Shown here piece after piece: positions 12,100 to 23,849 of a DNA stretch of 64,000 nucleotides. How positions within the stretch are numbered: position 1 is the stretch's first letter; every line of letters begins with the position of its first letter. Below the pieces are notes generated by a model. That model saw only the letters and a program-made list of their open reading frames with translations. It was not told the origin of the DNA and ran no database searches. Location: positions 3,224,001 to 3,288,000 of the forward strand of contig JAGTXZ010000018.1 in NCBI GenBank assembly GCA_018398575.1, written 5' to 3'. The position numbers and the translations under genes were made by a program. This DNA is from Ampelomyces quisqualis (Eukaryota; Ascomycota; Dothideomycetes; Pleosporales; Phaeosphaeriaceae).

Positions 12100-14720
12100 T
12101 ACCTTCTATAGTCTTAGATTTATAGTATTATGTTTAATAGTTTATATCTGTTTCTTTAGTGTTATAGGTATAACTGCAAGACTCTAGCCTTAGTAAAAAC
12201 ACGCAGTAAGGCTGCGTTAGAAGGTTTAAGTTATATGCTAGTGTCTAGCAGTTTATGTATAATTATAAAGAAATTTTTTACGCGTCTATAGTCCTGTTAG
12301 CAGGAGAAGCTATCTGTTACCTTTTGTTCTTTTGCATTATATTATTTTATTGCAATTATATATTATCTATTAGTGTATCTAACGCCTTAGACTATATACT
12401 ATTAGCGTAGATAGTAGTTAATAAATCTCTATAGTACACGTAGCTTGCAGCTAGCAAGAAGGTTTATAGCAGCCTACTTCTATTATATATTTTAACGTTA
12501 GTTTAAGACGTTTATCTTTTTAACTAGATAATTCTACTTTACATTCTATAGATTTGTTTATAAGAAGATTAGTTTCTTTTTTTTAACGCTAAGTTTGCTG
12601 TTAATATAGTAGTAATCTCTTATTTAGGTGTTTTCTCTTAGTATTAGCAACTAATGGTATAAAGTATGCAGTACGCAGTATCTTATAAAGAATACTATTA
12701 TTATCTATTATTTTGTATTCTTATATAATAGCCTTGTCTGTTATTAATATGTCTTGTAGTATAGTGTCTCTGCTTAGTGCTAGTATACTAGAGTGCTTAA
12801 CTTTTTATACTACTGTTCTGCCTAGATATTACTATATATGTATAATTTCTTAATAATCTTACTCTTTTAGTTATATAGATTGTGTGCTACTACTTTAAAT
12901 TATTAATTTAGTCTTTAGCTTAATATAGTTAGTGCTAGGTAATTATTCTTTAATTTTAGTATTTACTAGGCTAATATTATCTAGTTGTTTTAGTTAATGT
13001 GCTAGCTAAAATACTAGAGATTGTAGGCCCTATAAGATAATTTGTGCAATAGCCATTCTTGTTCTAGCTAAGTATAGTATTGTTATACTTTTCTAACTAT
13101 AACTACACTATAATATTACTCTTAGTTTTTACACTTATAGACAGCCTAGTATTATCTTATTTTAGGTATATAGCATTCTTGTGTTTATATTAGCGTAGTC
13201 TTACTACCTATTTGCATATATCTTTTTAGCGTCTGTCTTATAGCTCTATAGCTATCTATTTTATAGTTGCCTATTATAGTACTCCTAGCTTATTAATATA
13301 TTACTTATTATTTGTAGTAAACTCTTACTAACCTACGTATACCTGCAATTAATCTATTATATCTGTTACTTTGTAGTGTAATAGTCTAGAGAGTAATAGT
13401 ACCTTATAGTTCTCTTATATCTTATTTAGGCTATATATTGCAATAATATAGTCTAAGAAGTAGGCTAGATCTTTGTATTTAGGATTGCGCTCTTTAGGTA
13501 ACTTAATAAAGCTTCTAACGTCTTTACTGTTAATAACGCGCATATCTTTAAGCTAGTTAACTAAATTATTAAGCTTATAGTAAGTCTTTTAGAAGTTATC
13601 TATATATAGCTATAGGCTGTAGTATATATTTAGATACGTTAAGATCTACTAGCTACTGCATATAGTCTTAGCTCTTATCTTGTTATACTACGCGTAATAT
13701 CTCTAGTAAATAGCGTAAATAATATCTATTATCTTAGTAGGATATTTGCCTATTATACTTTTCTCTACTATAAAGTATAGAAAATAGGCGTAGACTTTAG
13801 CCTTCTATGTGTAGGTAATACCTTAGTCTGTTAGTTAGTATAGTGTTATACTACCTGCAGGTAGAAATATAACTCTATTATATTAGTAAGTATTATAACC
13901 TCTATTACTATAATAAGCCTGTAGTACGTTAATACTGTATATACTAAACGTTCTGCAGTAATTAGTAGCTTATCTAAAGCTCTGCTACTGCGTGTTTATA
14001 AGGCAGAAACCTATTAATTAGTAATAATACTTCTCTGTTTATATAGTTATTAAACTACTTTAGCTATTCTAGTATAATATTAGTGTCTATCTAGGTAGAA
14101 TTATTGTGCTAATAGACAGAACTAAGACTGTAGATATTTAGGTTCTTCTTACTATTTATACAAGTTATATAGTTTAAGAATTCTATAAACTATAGAAGCA
14201 CTTAGTCTAAGCTATCTGCGTTTATGTATAGTACACTAGTTATATACTCTTTATTTAGTCTAGGTCTAGCTTCTAGATTATCTACTAATATATATTATAG
14301 TAAGTGTTCCTAGTATATACTAGCCTTATCTATGTTATATAAATTCTTAGGCGCATATCTACTTACTATATTGCAAATCTCTTCTATTATAAGCTTAGTG
14401 TTCTTAACTTTTATACTACTATAGTTACCTACTGTTGTTACAAACTGTTTATATAACTATACGCTATGTTATTATTTATATATAGTAAGCTATCTGTTAT
14501 GAAACTCTAGTATTTTGTAGCTGTTATATTTAGGTAGCTGTTACTAAAGTTAACGTATAGTTTTGCAAATTATATTATTAGTAATATTAATATAAGCTAC
14601 TTGTAACTCTATATACTAGTTATATAGAGCTACCTTAAGAAATTTCTATTATAGACGCCTATTGTGCGCGTAATTATAGCTAGTGTATTTGGTTTTATTA
14701 CGATCTAAGTGTTCTTGCGT
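12100..14720 (-). pseudogene. Unclassified long coding relic
   Basis: The minus strand keeps a coding-like frame interrupted mainly by TAG/TAA. The best part (about 13000-13780) includes GKYPTKIIDIIYAIY, DMRVINSKDVRSFIKLPKER and, further on, RLSISVKTKSNIIV. About 12150-12430 gives a second run including LTTIYANSI and LYINC*TLAYNLNLLTQP. The protein would be large, close to 900 residues, which suggests a transposon-encoded enzyme. I see no reverse transcriptase, integrase, hAT, Plavaka or helicase motif and cannot name the family. It faces away from the Plavaka relic at 18840, so it is not obviously part of that element. Ends and frame joins are approximate. Confidence 0.4.
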
Positions 14721-15154
14721 TATTAAAAGAATATTAATAATATTGTTTGGTTATATATAGTAGTAAAAGGCTCTAGTAGCCTATATAGTAAGTTGTTATA
14801 GTGTTAAATATAAAAATAATACCTTATGTTTATAAACTTTAATACGTTCTGTAATAGTCTAGGTATAACTATGTTACTAGTTAGGTATTAGACCTTAACC
14901 TATCTATAAACTAGATAATATAGGCTTAAAGTTATAGTAGTAGAATAATAGTAGAAACTAGATGTATTTACAAAGAGTAATCTACTTTCTAATATAGTAA
15001 AGACAATACTCTTACGCATGCTAATACTCTAGTAGCTACTTATAGCATTTAATATAAAATAAAATCTAAGCTTAGCCTTAACCTTATATTAGTATAATTG
15101 TAGCACTAATTAGTTACTCTAAGTGCCTATTGCAATAGATAGCTTGCAATTAAC

Positions 15155-15533
15155 GCTAACAGTACTCTCTAGTAGACAACAGTTATAGATAGTATAATGT
15201 AACTATAGCTGCTAGTTATTTAAAAAGCCTACTACAGTAGTAAGTTATGTATAGTACTAGTAGTATTCTTTAGTATATAATAGTTACTAATAGTGCAACG
15301 TAACTATAGCTGCTAGTTATTAAAAGAGCCTGCTGCAGTAGTAGGTTGCGTGCAGCACTAGTAGTATTTTCTAGTAGATAACAGTTACTAATAGTACAAC
15401 GCAACTGTAGCTGCTAGTTATTAAAAGAGCCTACTATAGTAGTAGGTTGCGTATAGTACTAGTAGTATTCTTTAGTAGATAATAGTTACTAATAGTGCAA
15501 CGCAACTGTAGCTACTAGTTATTAGAAGAGCCT
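15155..15533 (+). repeat. 101-bp tandem repeat, nearly 4 units
   Basis: Successive units place the same gttactaatag-type anchor at 15182, 15283, 15384 and 15485, exactly 101 bp apart. Units contain ctgctagttatt and cagtagtaggttgcg. They differ from each other by transitions typical of RIP, so the array was present, and a target, when RIP acted. It lies next to two other tandem arrays. Confidence 0.9.
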
Positions 15534-16119
15534 AATTATAGAGATTAATATGTTTAAGGTGTTTACTACTTTATATACTATACATAAGATTTATAAAGTA
15601 TTACACATTACTTCTTATATCTATTCTTCTCTACTTAGCGTATCTAAGACAAATAAATATAGGCTTATTATTTTAATTTATATAGGTGTTCTTTAAGGTC
15701 TTAGCTGTGCCTACTAGCGTAGTAGGTATTCTTTTTATTAATAGCTAGCAGCATCTTAGTGTAGATAAGTTTAATACACGTAACTTATTTGCGTTAGTAA
15801 AAGTTCTTAAAGCTGTAATAAAGCTTAGTAATAGTATAAGACTTAAGGTTATATAAGTTATAGTTAGAATGTCTTAATATCTAGACGTTAGATTACTACT
15901 TATAGAGTCTAACAGAAATATACTATACATAGTATAAGAGAGGTTATAGATGCTTAAGTAGGCTTTACTGTTAAAAAGCTTAATAAGAGTGCTAGACTAG
16001 AGAAGTTCTAACAAATAACTGCAATTTAACGTTGTCTTTAATTTTTGCCTATAACAATATATAGACAAAAGCATATAAATTATAGTTATATCTCTAATAT
16101 TATCTAGTTACCTAATAGT
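15534..16119. other. Spacer between two tandem arrays
   Basis: AT-rich sequence with no open frame or internal repeat recognised. Confidence 0.4.
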
Positions 16120-16527
16120 ATAAGAATTACGTTCTTAAGTTAGGCTAAGTTATTAATATACGCACTAGAATGCTATTATAGCTGTTAGCGTAGAGATCCT
16201 TGTTAAACATATTATAAAGTATCTTGTTAAGTTATAGTATTACAGAACATAATAAAGTTATTGTAATAATAGCGCTCTTATGTTAGGCTAAGTTGTTAAT
16301 GTGTATACTAGGATGCTATTATAGCTATTGTTGTAGAGATCTTTGTTGTTAAACACGTTATATAGTATCTTATTTATATAATAGTATTACAAGATATAAC
16401 AAAGTTATTGTAATAATAGCGCTTTTATATTAGGCTAAGTTGTTAATATACGCACTAGAATGCTATTATAGCTATTGTTATAGAAATCTTTGTTGTTAAA
16501 CACGTTATAAGGTATCTTAGTTAAGCT
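16120..16527 (+). repeat. About 145-bp tandem repeat, close to 3 units
   Basis: The anchor aggctaagtt recurs at 16142, 16285 and 16432 (spacings 143 and 147 bp). Each unit continues with a block containing gctattatagct and then taaacacgttata or a transition variant. The first and last units are incomplete. Confidence 0.85.
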
Positions 16528-16867
16528 ACAATATCTAAACAGTTGCTAAAGAGTCTATCTAGAACATAAATTTACTGCTATACTAGTAGACTAAGAAGTA
16601 GCGTAGGTGTAGTGCTAATAATAGAGTAAAGCTTAGTTCTAGATTTTTGAACTGCATAAACATATAGACGTAATAAGTATAGTTTTAGTTTTATAAGAAT
16701 AAAAATATAATAAAGAATTAAGTCTCTTAGACTTATAAGGAATATATATACAAAGATAGTAATGTTAAATTAAGAGTACAAGTTATATGTTAAGAAGTAG
16801 CTGCATATATAACTTATACGTAGTTTATTTTATATATTATAGACATAGCTCTTAGTCTTATAATAGA

Positions 16868-17105
16868 TGAAAATAATATAATATTCTGTGTATGTTTTAA
16901 CAAAAGACTGTTACCTTAACTCTAAGACTAGAGACAAATAGGTAAATTTATCTCTAGTTTTAAGGTTAAAGAAATAAAAGAAGGCGTAAGTATATAACAG
17001 ATAAAAATAATATAAAGTTCTAAATATATTTTAACAAAAGACTAATACTTTAACTCTAAGACTAGAGATATATAAGTAAATTTATCTCTAGTTTTAAGGT
17101 TAGGA
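16868..17105 (+). repeat. 135-bp direct duplication with internal palindrome
   Basis: The block starting near 16868 recurs 135 bp later at 17003; the shared anchor ttttaacaaaagact lies at 16894 and 17029. Each unit contains a near-palindrome: ccttaactctaagactagag is followed by ctctagttttaaggtta, which could form a hairpin of about 17 bp with mismatches. Confidence 0.75.
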
Positions 17106-18839
17106 AAACATATATATAGTAAGAGGCAAAGTATAGCTAGCTAGTAAGGCTATTATATGCTCTATTAGCGCTAATAGTTTAAGAGTAAGTAGCACGTAGA
17201 TGCGTTTAAGGTACAATAGTTTATTAATAGTATTTGTTACTATTTAGCTCTTGTTGTATTTACATATTATAGCAAGTTAGAATAGTACTTTCTAGTAGAC
17301 AACTATTCTATACTATGCTAGAGAAAGAATATAAATTAGATCTATAGGTATTTTAAAACTAGATAAGATTAAATATACTAGCTACCTAGAATATTAGTTA
17401 ACACTATATATAAATTATACTTATTATTTCTTACTGTTAAGTAATTACCTACGCCTGTTACTAGTCTTACCTATAGTATATATAGTATACTATTCTACCT
17501 GCTTCTATTTGTACTAAGCCTAGCTACCTTAGTACAGGTTGTATACTAGGCTGCTAGAGCTACTAGTCTATTTTTTTTATACATTTAAACCTTATATGTG
17601 TCTACTTGCAGGTATACTTACTCTTTTATACGTTTAGGTTCTAATATATATATTCTAAACGCGTAGTAACTTACTTATTCTAGAGTGTTAATATTTGTTA
17701 GTATAAAGATTATTATTAATATTAATCTTTATTAAGCTGTATTAGCTAGCCTACCTAGCCTAGTTGTTAATAAGTAAGTACTAGTGTAATAACGTAATAG
17801 TTGTTAGTGTAATAAAGAATATAGAAGAAAAACAAAATATTAGTTATTGCGCCTATAACTGTTAGTATAGTTCTATATACAGGTTAGGTAACTATTAGCT
17901 ATAGTAGACTTTAGTAGACTATAGTAGATAACAGACTATACAGTATAGAATAGATACTGCTAGTAACAACTCTAACACTATATAACTAATGTTAATACTA
18001 TTTTTGCATACTTAGTCTTCTTATACCTAAACTAGAGAGTTATATATAAGTAAATTAGTAATAGATTGTATATGCATTTTATGTAGCTTTTACACTAAGA
18101 CGTATACAAGACTTGTTAAACACAGTGCTTAATGCTAGATGCGTTGCTACCTGCTATTTAATAATATACTAGTTATAACCCCTAATACTATAATATAATA
18201 GTATAACTCTAATAGCTGTAACGTAATAGATACTACTATAGATAACGCAGTACCTGTTTTATACAGCAACACCTTATGTAAACGCAACTATACTCTAGCT
18301 AAATATAAGGTAAGAGAGTAGAGAGGCTTAATATTAGCGTCTATATAAGGATAGAACAAGTTGTTCAAAATACTAAGTAGACAGTACGCTAGCAAACTAT
18401 TTAGTTTAGAAATAGTAGACGTAAAGTAGTAGGCTACACGTAGCTAAATAGTGCACGCGTACTAACACTAATAAGAATAATATAGTAGAGCCCTTTAGTT
18501 TACTTTTTATACTAGCGTTTGTATTGTAGCTGCAAAGGATAAAATATATATTAGGTAATGTTAACAGCCTCTTTACTAATATATAGCTACACAAGCTACA
18601 TTTATAGCTGCAGTTCTAAGTAGAGCGCTAATAGTAACAGGCTATATTAAATATTTAATCTAGGCTATAAGATTATATATAGATATATAAGAATGTTACA
18701 ATTATATCTAGGTTATTAAACCTTTAACCTAACTAATATATATTTATATACTAAGACATTCTGTTATAGATTGCCTTTATACTTAGTTATTGCCTATTTA
18801 CTAATAAGATAGTTTACGTACCTAGCTATTTATTTACAG
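17106..18839. other. AT-rich sequence upstream of the Plavaka relic
   Basis: No confident coding frame was found. The N-terminal region of the transposase to the right may extend into the last few hundred bases but cannot be read. A minus-strand open frame at 18406-18594 shows no coding character. Confidence 0.4.
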
Positions 18840-20960
18840 GTACGCCTAATAATTCTATAAGAGTATATTATAAACTACACTTAGAGAATTAGTAGTAGTT
18901 AATTTAATAGCGCTTGCCAGATAGTGCAACCCTTGTGCTAGTTGTACTAGTAGTAGACAAAATATAGTTATCTATAATATCTAGTAATATAGCAGTATAG
19001 CTAATATATGTTACTATTAGGAATCTTAACTATAAGGCACAATAACGCAGAATAATACCTAAGACACTACTAGCTAGATTTATTCTAATAGCTAAGCTCC
19101 TAGACTTTATTCTAAAGAGTAAAGTGTATTATTACTGTATAGGTAAACTGTTGTTGCGTAAGGACCAACTATAGCGTTAATATTAGAGAGTTACTATAGA
19201 AGATAGAAGCTAACTAGTAACTGCAGCACTAAAGAGGCTGCTAAATATAGTATATAACTAGAGTATACTAACTAACAGACGTAACAGTATTACTTAACTA
19301 TTTATATAATTCTAGCTAACTATAAAAAGCAAGTGCTACTAATAGGTGTAAAAAAAAACAGACACTATACTTAATACATAGTACTACTAGACAAACAAGA
19401 GAACTTGTGTAACAAATATCTATAGCAAATAGAAGAGTATATATGCCTATAATAGAGTTATTATCTTAATAAAGAATATAAAGATTACGTTTATCTAGTA
19501 AAGTGCTCTAGCTAGAATTACTACAACTTTAATATATATAAGTTCTTAGCTATAGATATATTATATCTACTGCTTAAGAGGTTAGTTATAAATATATTAG
19601 AGTTTACAAAAGACATACTAATAGATACATACTCTAGACAAAAGAAGGGCTAGAATAGTGCTGCAGTTCTAGTAGTAGAAGACAATAGCTGTGCCTAGTT
19701 AAATAAAAGGTTCTGCTAAGTTAAGTACAACACTAGACTAAAACAGTTTAATAACAAGAGGGCTTTTACAAAAGTGTTATAATAGACTAGCGCAGAATAA
19801 AAAGCAGTAATTTGCTAATTTGTAGTAGTAGTATCTTTTCTGCTAGCAACTAAGGCACTATACGCGTTGCATTCTATCTAGGCTACGTGCAATCTACTAG
19901 TACTATTATAATACAAGAGTTATAACAAAAATATATTAGGGTATATGTTATTAGCTATTAAACCAATAGATGTTCTAAAAGAAGAGTTTTAACCTTTTAG
20001 ACAGACGCAAAAAGAAGAAAAGAATTTTAACTACTCTAAATAGCACGCGCTAACCTATATTATTAATAGTATTTATATATATAGAGCTCTTAATAGCATA
20101 TATACTAGAATAAACAGTAAGGCCTACTATATTACAATAGTAAAACAATTCTACCTAATAACAAATAAGAGAGATTTTCTTATATAGATCTGCTTCTATA
20201 ACTCTAGACAGCTTGCGCTTATAGTGTTTAAACACAAGACAGTTATAGACTAAAGTTAATAGTGCACTACTACTAACTAGCGCAAGCATACCTTTACTAC
20301 AAGCGTGTTAACAGTAATACTATTTAGACAACTTAGATAGTTTATACTAGGTATGTTACTAAATTCTATTATACTGCCTCTTAGTAAGGTTACTATATAT
20401 ATTACGTTACTAGACTTTACATATACTACTGTAGTATTTGTCTAATACTAGTATTAGAAGGTAACTAGCTGCCTTATTACTCTATATAACAAAGATAGAT
20501 AGAACTCTAACTCTTACTAGGTAAATAGAATAAATGTAAAAATACACTCTTCTATAAGATACTGAAGGCTATTAGGCAAACACTATAACAACCCTAAATA
20601 TTACAAAGAAGATATAGTACAATACGCGCCTAACTAGTATAAGACTAAAAAATAGCGCAAAGATTACGTATAGGTGTAAAAGTTTAAATATAAGAACTAT
20701 ACATAACTATCTTAGAGTGTTGCAAACAGTAGAGCTACAGCTTAGGTATTTCTAATACTTATATTTATTAACAACAAACACTAAAATAAGAATAGAAAGA
20801 AATATAAGTATATAGGTACCTTCTGTAAAGTTATAGTATTTAATAATAATAGTTAAATTAATTATATAACAGAGATGCTAAGTATACGCTACTATATATA
20901 CAGTACAAAGACTAAGTAACGTATACTATAAGTATTTAAAGTATATAACATAACAACTAT
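18840..20960 (+). pseudogene. Plavaka/KDZ-type transposase relic
   Basis: The plus strand reads as a long transposase broken mainly by TAG/TAA. Near 18945-19060 it gives a VVDK...LSIIS...V*LIYVTIRNL block, matching the catalytic-domain pattern SDKTxLSxxxGxxxxWPVYLTIGN of Plavaka elements (KDZ clade). After an apparent frame change near the A-run at 19349, 19381-20260 reads continuously. It includes a hydrophobic ILYLLLKRLV segment, then Y*HALTYIINSI-type sequence and ITNKRDF, matching the family's C-terminal KxHxLxHxxxxIxxxG and TNKRD blocks. About 20800-20960 reads as the family's tail (EMLSIRYYIYS). The intact protein would be a DDE transposase for a cut-and-paste element. Terminal inverted repeats were not located, so the element's ends are unknown. 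Confidence 0.7.
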
Positions 20961-22215
20961 TATTTATTCTATGCACCTAGTACTAAAGAATCTACTTATA
21001 CTAAATAAAAAGGTTCTTGTTTTATACTATATAAACAATTATATTAATTAGAACAAATATAATAGACTATATTCTTTTATATCTAATTAAGACTAAACAC
21101 GTATAGTGTAGAATTATAAACAGAAGTAAATATAGTAAGACAGCTAGTATATAGCGTTACATATAGTAAATAGAATCATATATCTAATAATAGCCCTACT
21201 ATTACTTTAATATACCTAATAGAACATAAACCTACTAATATAACAGGTACTATAACACAGGACTATAGTGTAAGGCTGCTAACGCAACCTTCTTACTATA
21301 TACTATACACTACTATAAACGCGTAATACTAGTAACTCTTATCTACGTACGCAGGTATTATAGAGATATTGTAATAGTTACCTAGAATTACTAGTTAATG
21401 CAGATAGAAGAATAGCACTACTACAGCAACACTAGATATAATTATTAAAAGACAGTATATATAATATAATATAACTAATAGTAGAGGAATATAACTTAAT
21501 ATACTCTAATATATAATAAGTAATAAGAAGGGAGAAGATACTAGGCTGTTCTCTATAGACAAATATAGTAAAAGAATACCTATAGCAAATTATAAGAGTA
21601 ATTACATTATAACAGAACAAACTACTATAGAACGCAGCTAACAGTTACCTTATCTAGATAATTATACACTTTACTATCTAATATAACTACAACGTAGCCT
21701 AATAGATTTGCTTACAATAGAATAAAACTAAACTAAATAATAATTAGAAGCAAGCTTTGCTAAATAGAAACCTGCGTAGAAAGATAATAGAAATAATTAA
21801 CAAAGAGTTAAGTATAACACAAATTACTTCTAATATAACAACTATATTAGTATTAAACGCAACTAGAAATAAGTATACTCTTATTAGAATAAACTAGCTA
21901 TTATATATACACTACAACCTGCTAGCAATAGATAAGTATATTAATAACCTTAATTACAATTTGTTTGTGCAGATATTAGAGTATAAATTAGGCTTTAAAA
22001 GTAAATGTAATAGTATATACTACTATACAAAGAAGAGAAATAGGTAGATATAAATATAGATATCTATAAAGGTATACTAGTATAGCGCATTATAAGAGAT
22101 AGTTATATTAAAGATATACTAGGCGTTATTTATAATTAAACTACAAACATAACTAGCATAATAGTATACTAGATCTATAATAACAACTTACTAGGTAAAT
22201 AGTTTTCTGCGTATA
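20961..22215. other. AT-rich RIP sequence downstream of the Plavaka relic
   Basis: No domain was recognised on either strand. It may contain the 3' non-coding part of the Plavaka element. A minus-strand open frame at 21432-21620 looks like chance. Confidence 0.4.
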
Positions 22216-22219
22216 GAGC

Positions 22220-22430
22220 TACTAAGTTGCCTATATTGCGCGTATAACTATTTATACTAATAGTAAATAACTATTATATACGCTAACATTTAGTTAAGAA
22301 TAGAAAGATAGAAAGGTACATAATTACCTGTATTACGTGCACTACTATTTATACTAATAGTAGATAACTATTATATACGCTAATAATTAGTTAAGAATAG
22401 AAAGGCACCTAATTACTAGTATATAAGAGG
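22220..22430 (+). repeat. 96-bp direct repeat pair
   Basis: actatttatactaatagta begins at 22248 and again at 22344. The flanking sequence, including ataactattatatacgctaa and agttaagaatagaaag, is also repeated. Differences are mostly transitions. The core has partial dyad symmetry (tactatt...aatagta) and could fold. It may be a remnant of a subterminal repeat of a neighbouring transposon. Confidence 0.7.
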
Positions 22431-22572
22431 TTTATATAGCAGTAAAGTTACAAGATAATACTAGCAGTATAGATAGAAGTAAGTTAATTCCTATTCTGCA
22501 GCTTTAGTGCAAAACTGCTCTTTTATAGATACAACTAAACGCGTATTTCTATAACTAGAATACACTAGGTCT

Positions 22573-23840
22573 GCGCTAGCGTAACGCTGTTAAGACGCTA
22601 GAGTAGCTGTACGCGTTTTACGCGTATAACAGCTAGAGTAGCATTATAGTAGTGTAGGCGCATTACTGTATAGCTAACAGCTCTACGCTATAGCATCCTT
22701 ATAATTATTCTTTCTTCTCTAGAATTACTATCCTAGTAATTTGTATAACGTTAGTCCTTGTTAGCGCGTTCTCTCTGTAAGTAGTATAACGCTAGCGTTA
22801 CAACGTTACTAACCTAGCGTTTAGGCTATACTTGTTGCCTACTATAGTAGCGTCCTTAATATTAAGCTAGCTAAGCTAGTTTGCCTGCGTTATACTAAGG
22901 GTCTAAAGATTAATAGTATAGCATGCAACTACGTTCCTAGCAGCCTATAGTACAATAAGTACGCCTATAAGAAAAAGTCTTATACTCTAGTACTACTAGG
23001 TTTTGTTAAGTGCTAGAATACTCTATACTAGTAGCAGCAGCGCTTTGCTACTAATAAGGCTAGAGCAGACCTAGATATTAACGCGTAAGAGACAGCGTTA
23101 CGCTAGTAGACTACCTTAGTAGAGCTTTTCTTCTATAAGAAGGTTAAGCTTAGAGGTTGCTATTAGCCTAAGGGCAATAAGATCTAAATCTTACAGGTTA
23201 AGGTAACTAACTACTTTTCTACTGCAGTAGAAGGTATTCTTAATCTTCTACAGGCCTAGGTAAGTTTTTTTTCTTTTTCTTGCAGTTAATGCGCTATTAT
23301 TCTAACGTTATCTAGGCTAATCTGCTACTGCTTAGTAAGGCTAACGCGCAGTCTAACTCTAACCTTAATTTAAAGAAGACTAATACTAATAAGGGCTCTA
23401 ATTCTAGAGGGCGCAAGAAGCAGAAGAAGAAAAGAAATAAAACCTCTTCTTCTTAGAGCTCTACTTCTCTACTTTCCTCTACTAAAGGAAAGGGTAAGAG
23501 TAAGGCTAAGGCTAAGGCTAAGGCTCTTAGGAAATGCCTAGCTAAGTTCTAGCTATCTAGGCAGCCTGTTTCTAAGCGCCTTACTACTAAGAGTAAGCTA
23601 AAGCGCCTACAGCGCGCTGCTATAACGCTAGCAACTTATAAGCTACTAGGCAACCTAAGTAAGGTTGCTACAAAAGAGTAGAAGAGTATAAGAGAAGTTA
23701 AGAGAGAGAATAAGAAGAGTAATAGAGATAAGTTCTCTATCCCTAAGGACATAGATAATAAGAACTTTCTAGAGTAAGCTAGCGTTTGTGCCTAGCTGCG
23801 CTACTTAGGCGCTAGTGTTACGCTGTTAAGGCGCCTAGTT
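22573..23840 (+). repeat. Segment flanked by about 25-bp direct repeats
   Basis: agcgtaacgctgttaagacg near 22577 and agtgttacgctgttaaggcg near 23814 are direct repeats bracketing the lysine-rich relic. A related gcgttacgct motif occurs inside. The right copy sits next to a long pyrimidine tract (23838-23880). On the minus strand this tract is a polypurine tract at the end of the Gypsy element, so the right repeat may mark the start of that element's 3' LTR. Confidence 0.4.
23040..23776 (+). pseudogene. Lysine/serine-rich coding relic
   Basis: The plus strand has an open-like frame ending in TAA at 23774-23776 with few interrupting TAG codons. It is strongly basic: SRGRKKQKKKRNK, then a short KAKAKAKA run, and further on TTKSKLKRLQRAA and SIREVKREN. 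Before this, VELFFYKKVKLRGCY can be read. It keeps more GC-rich codons than the neighbouring relics. I do not recognise a family. The charge pattern suggests a nucleic-acid-binding tail, such as the C-terminus of a transposase or a gag. It overlaps the segment that should hold the LTR of the adjacent minus-strand Gypsy, so it may belong to a different insertion. Confidence 0.4.
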
Positions 23841-23849
23841 TTTTTCTTT

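Noticed and set aside
15155..16527. CRISPR-like array
   Set aside because: Units are contiguous with no unique spacers, and the window is eukaryotic.
18406..18594. 62-codon minus-strand open frame
   Set aside because: No conserved motif, and AT-rich composition makes such frames expected by chance.
21432..21620. 62-codon minus-strand open frame rich in Tyr and Ile
   Set aside because: Composition simply reflects TA-rich sequence; no partner or domain.
23260..23285. GTAAGT...TTGCAG segment resembling an intron
   Set aside because: At 26 nt it is too short for a spliceosomal intron and lacks a branch site.
22573..23840. Small DNA transposon bounded by terminal repeats
   Set aside because: The 25-bp flanking repeats are direct, not inverted, and no target duplication is visible; they may belong to the neighbouring Gypsy LTR.
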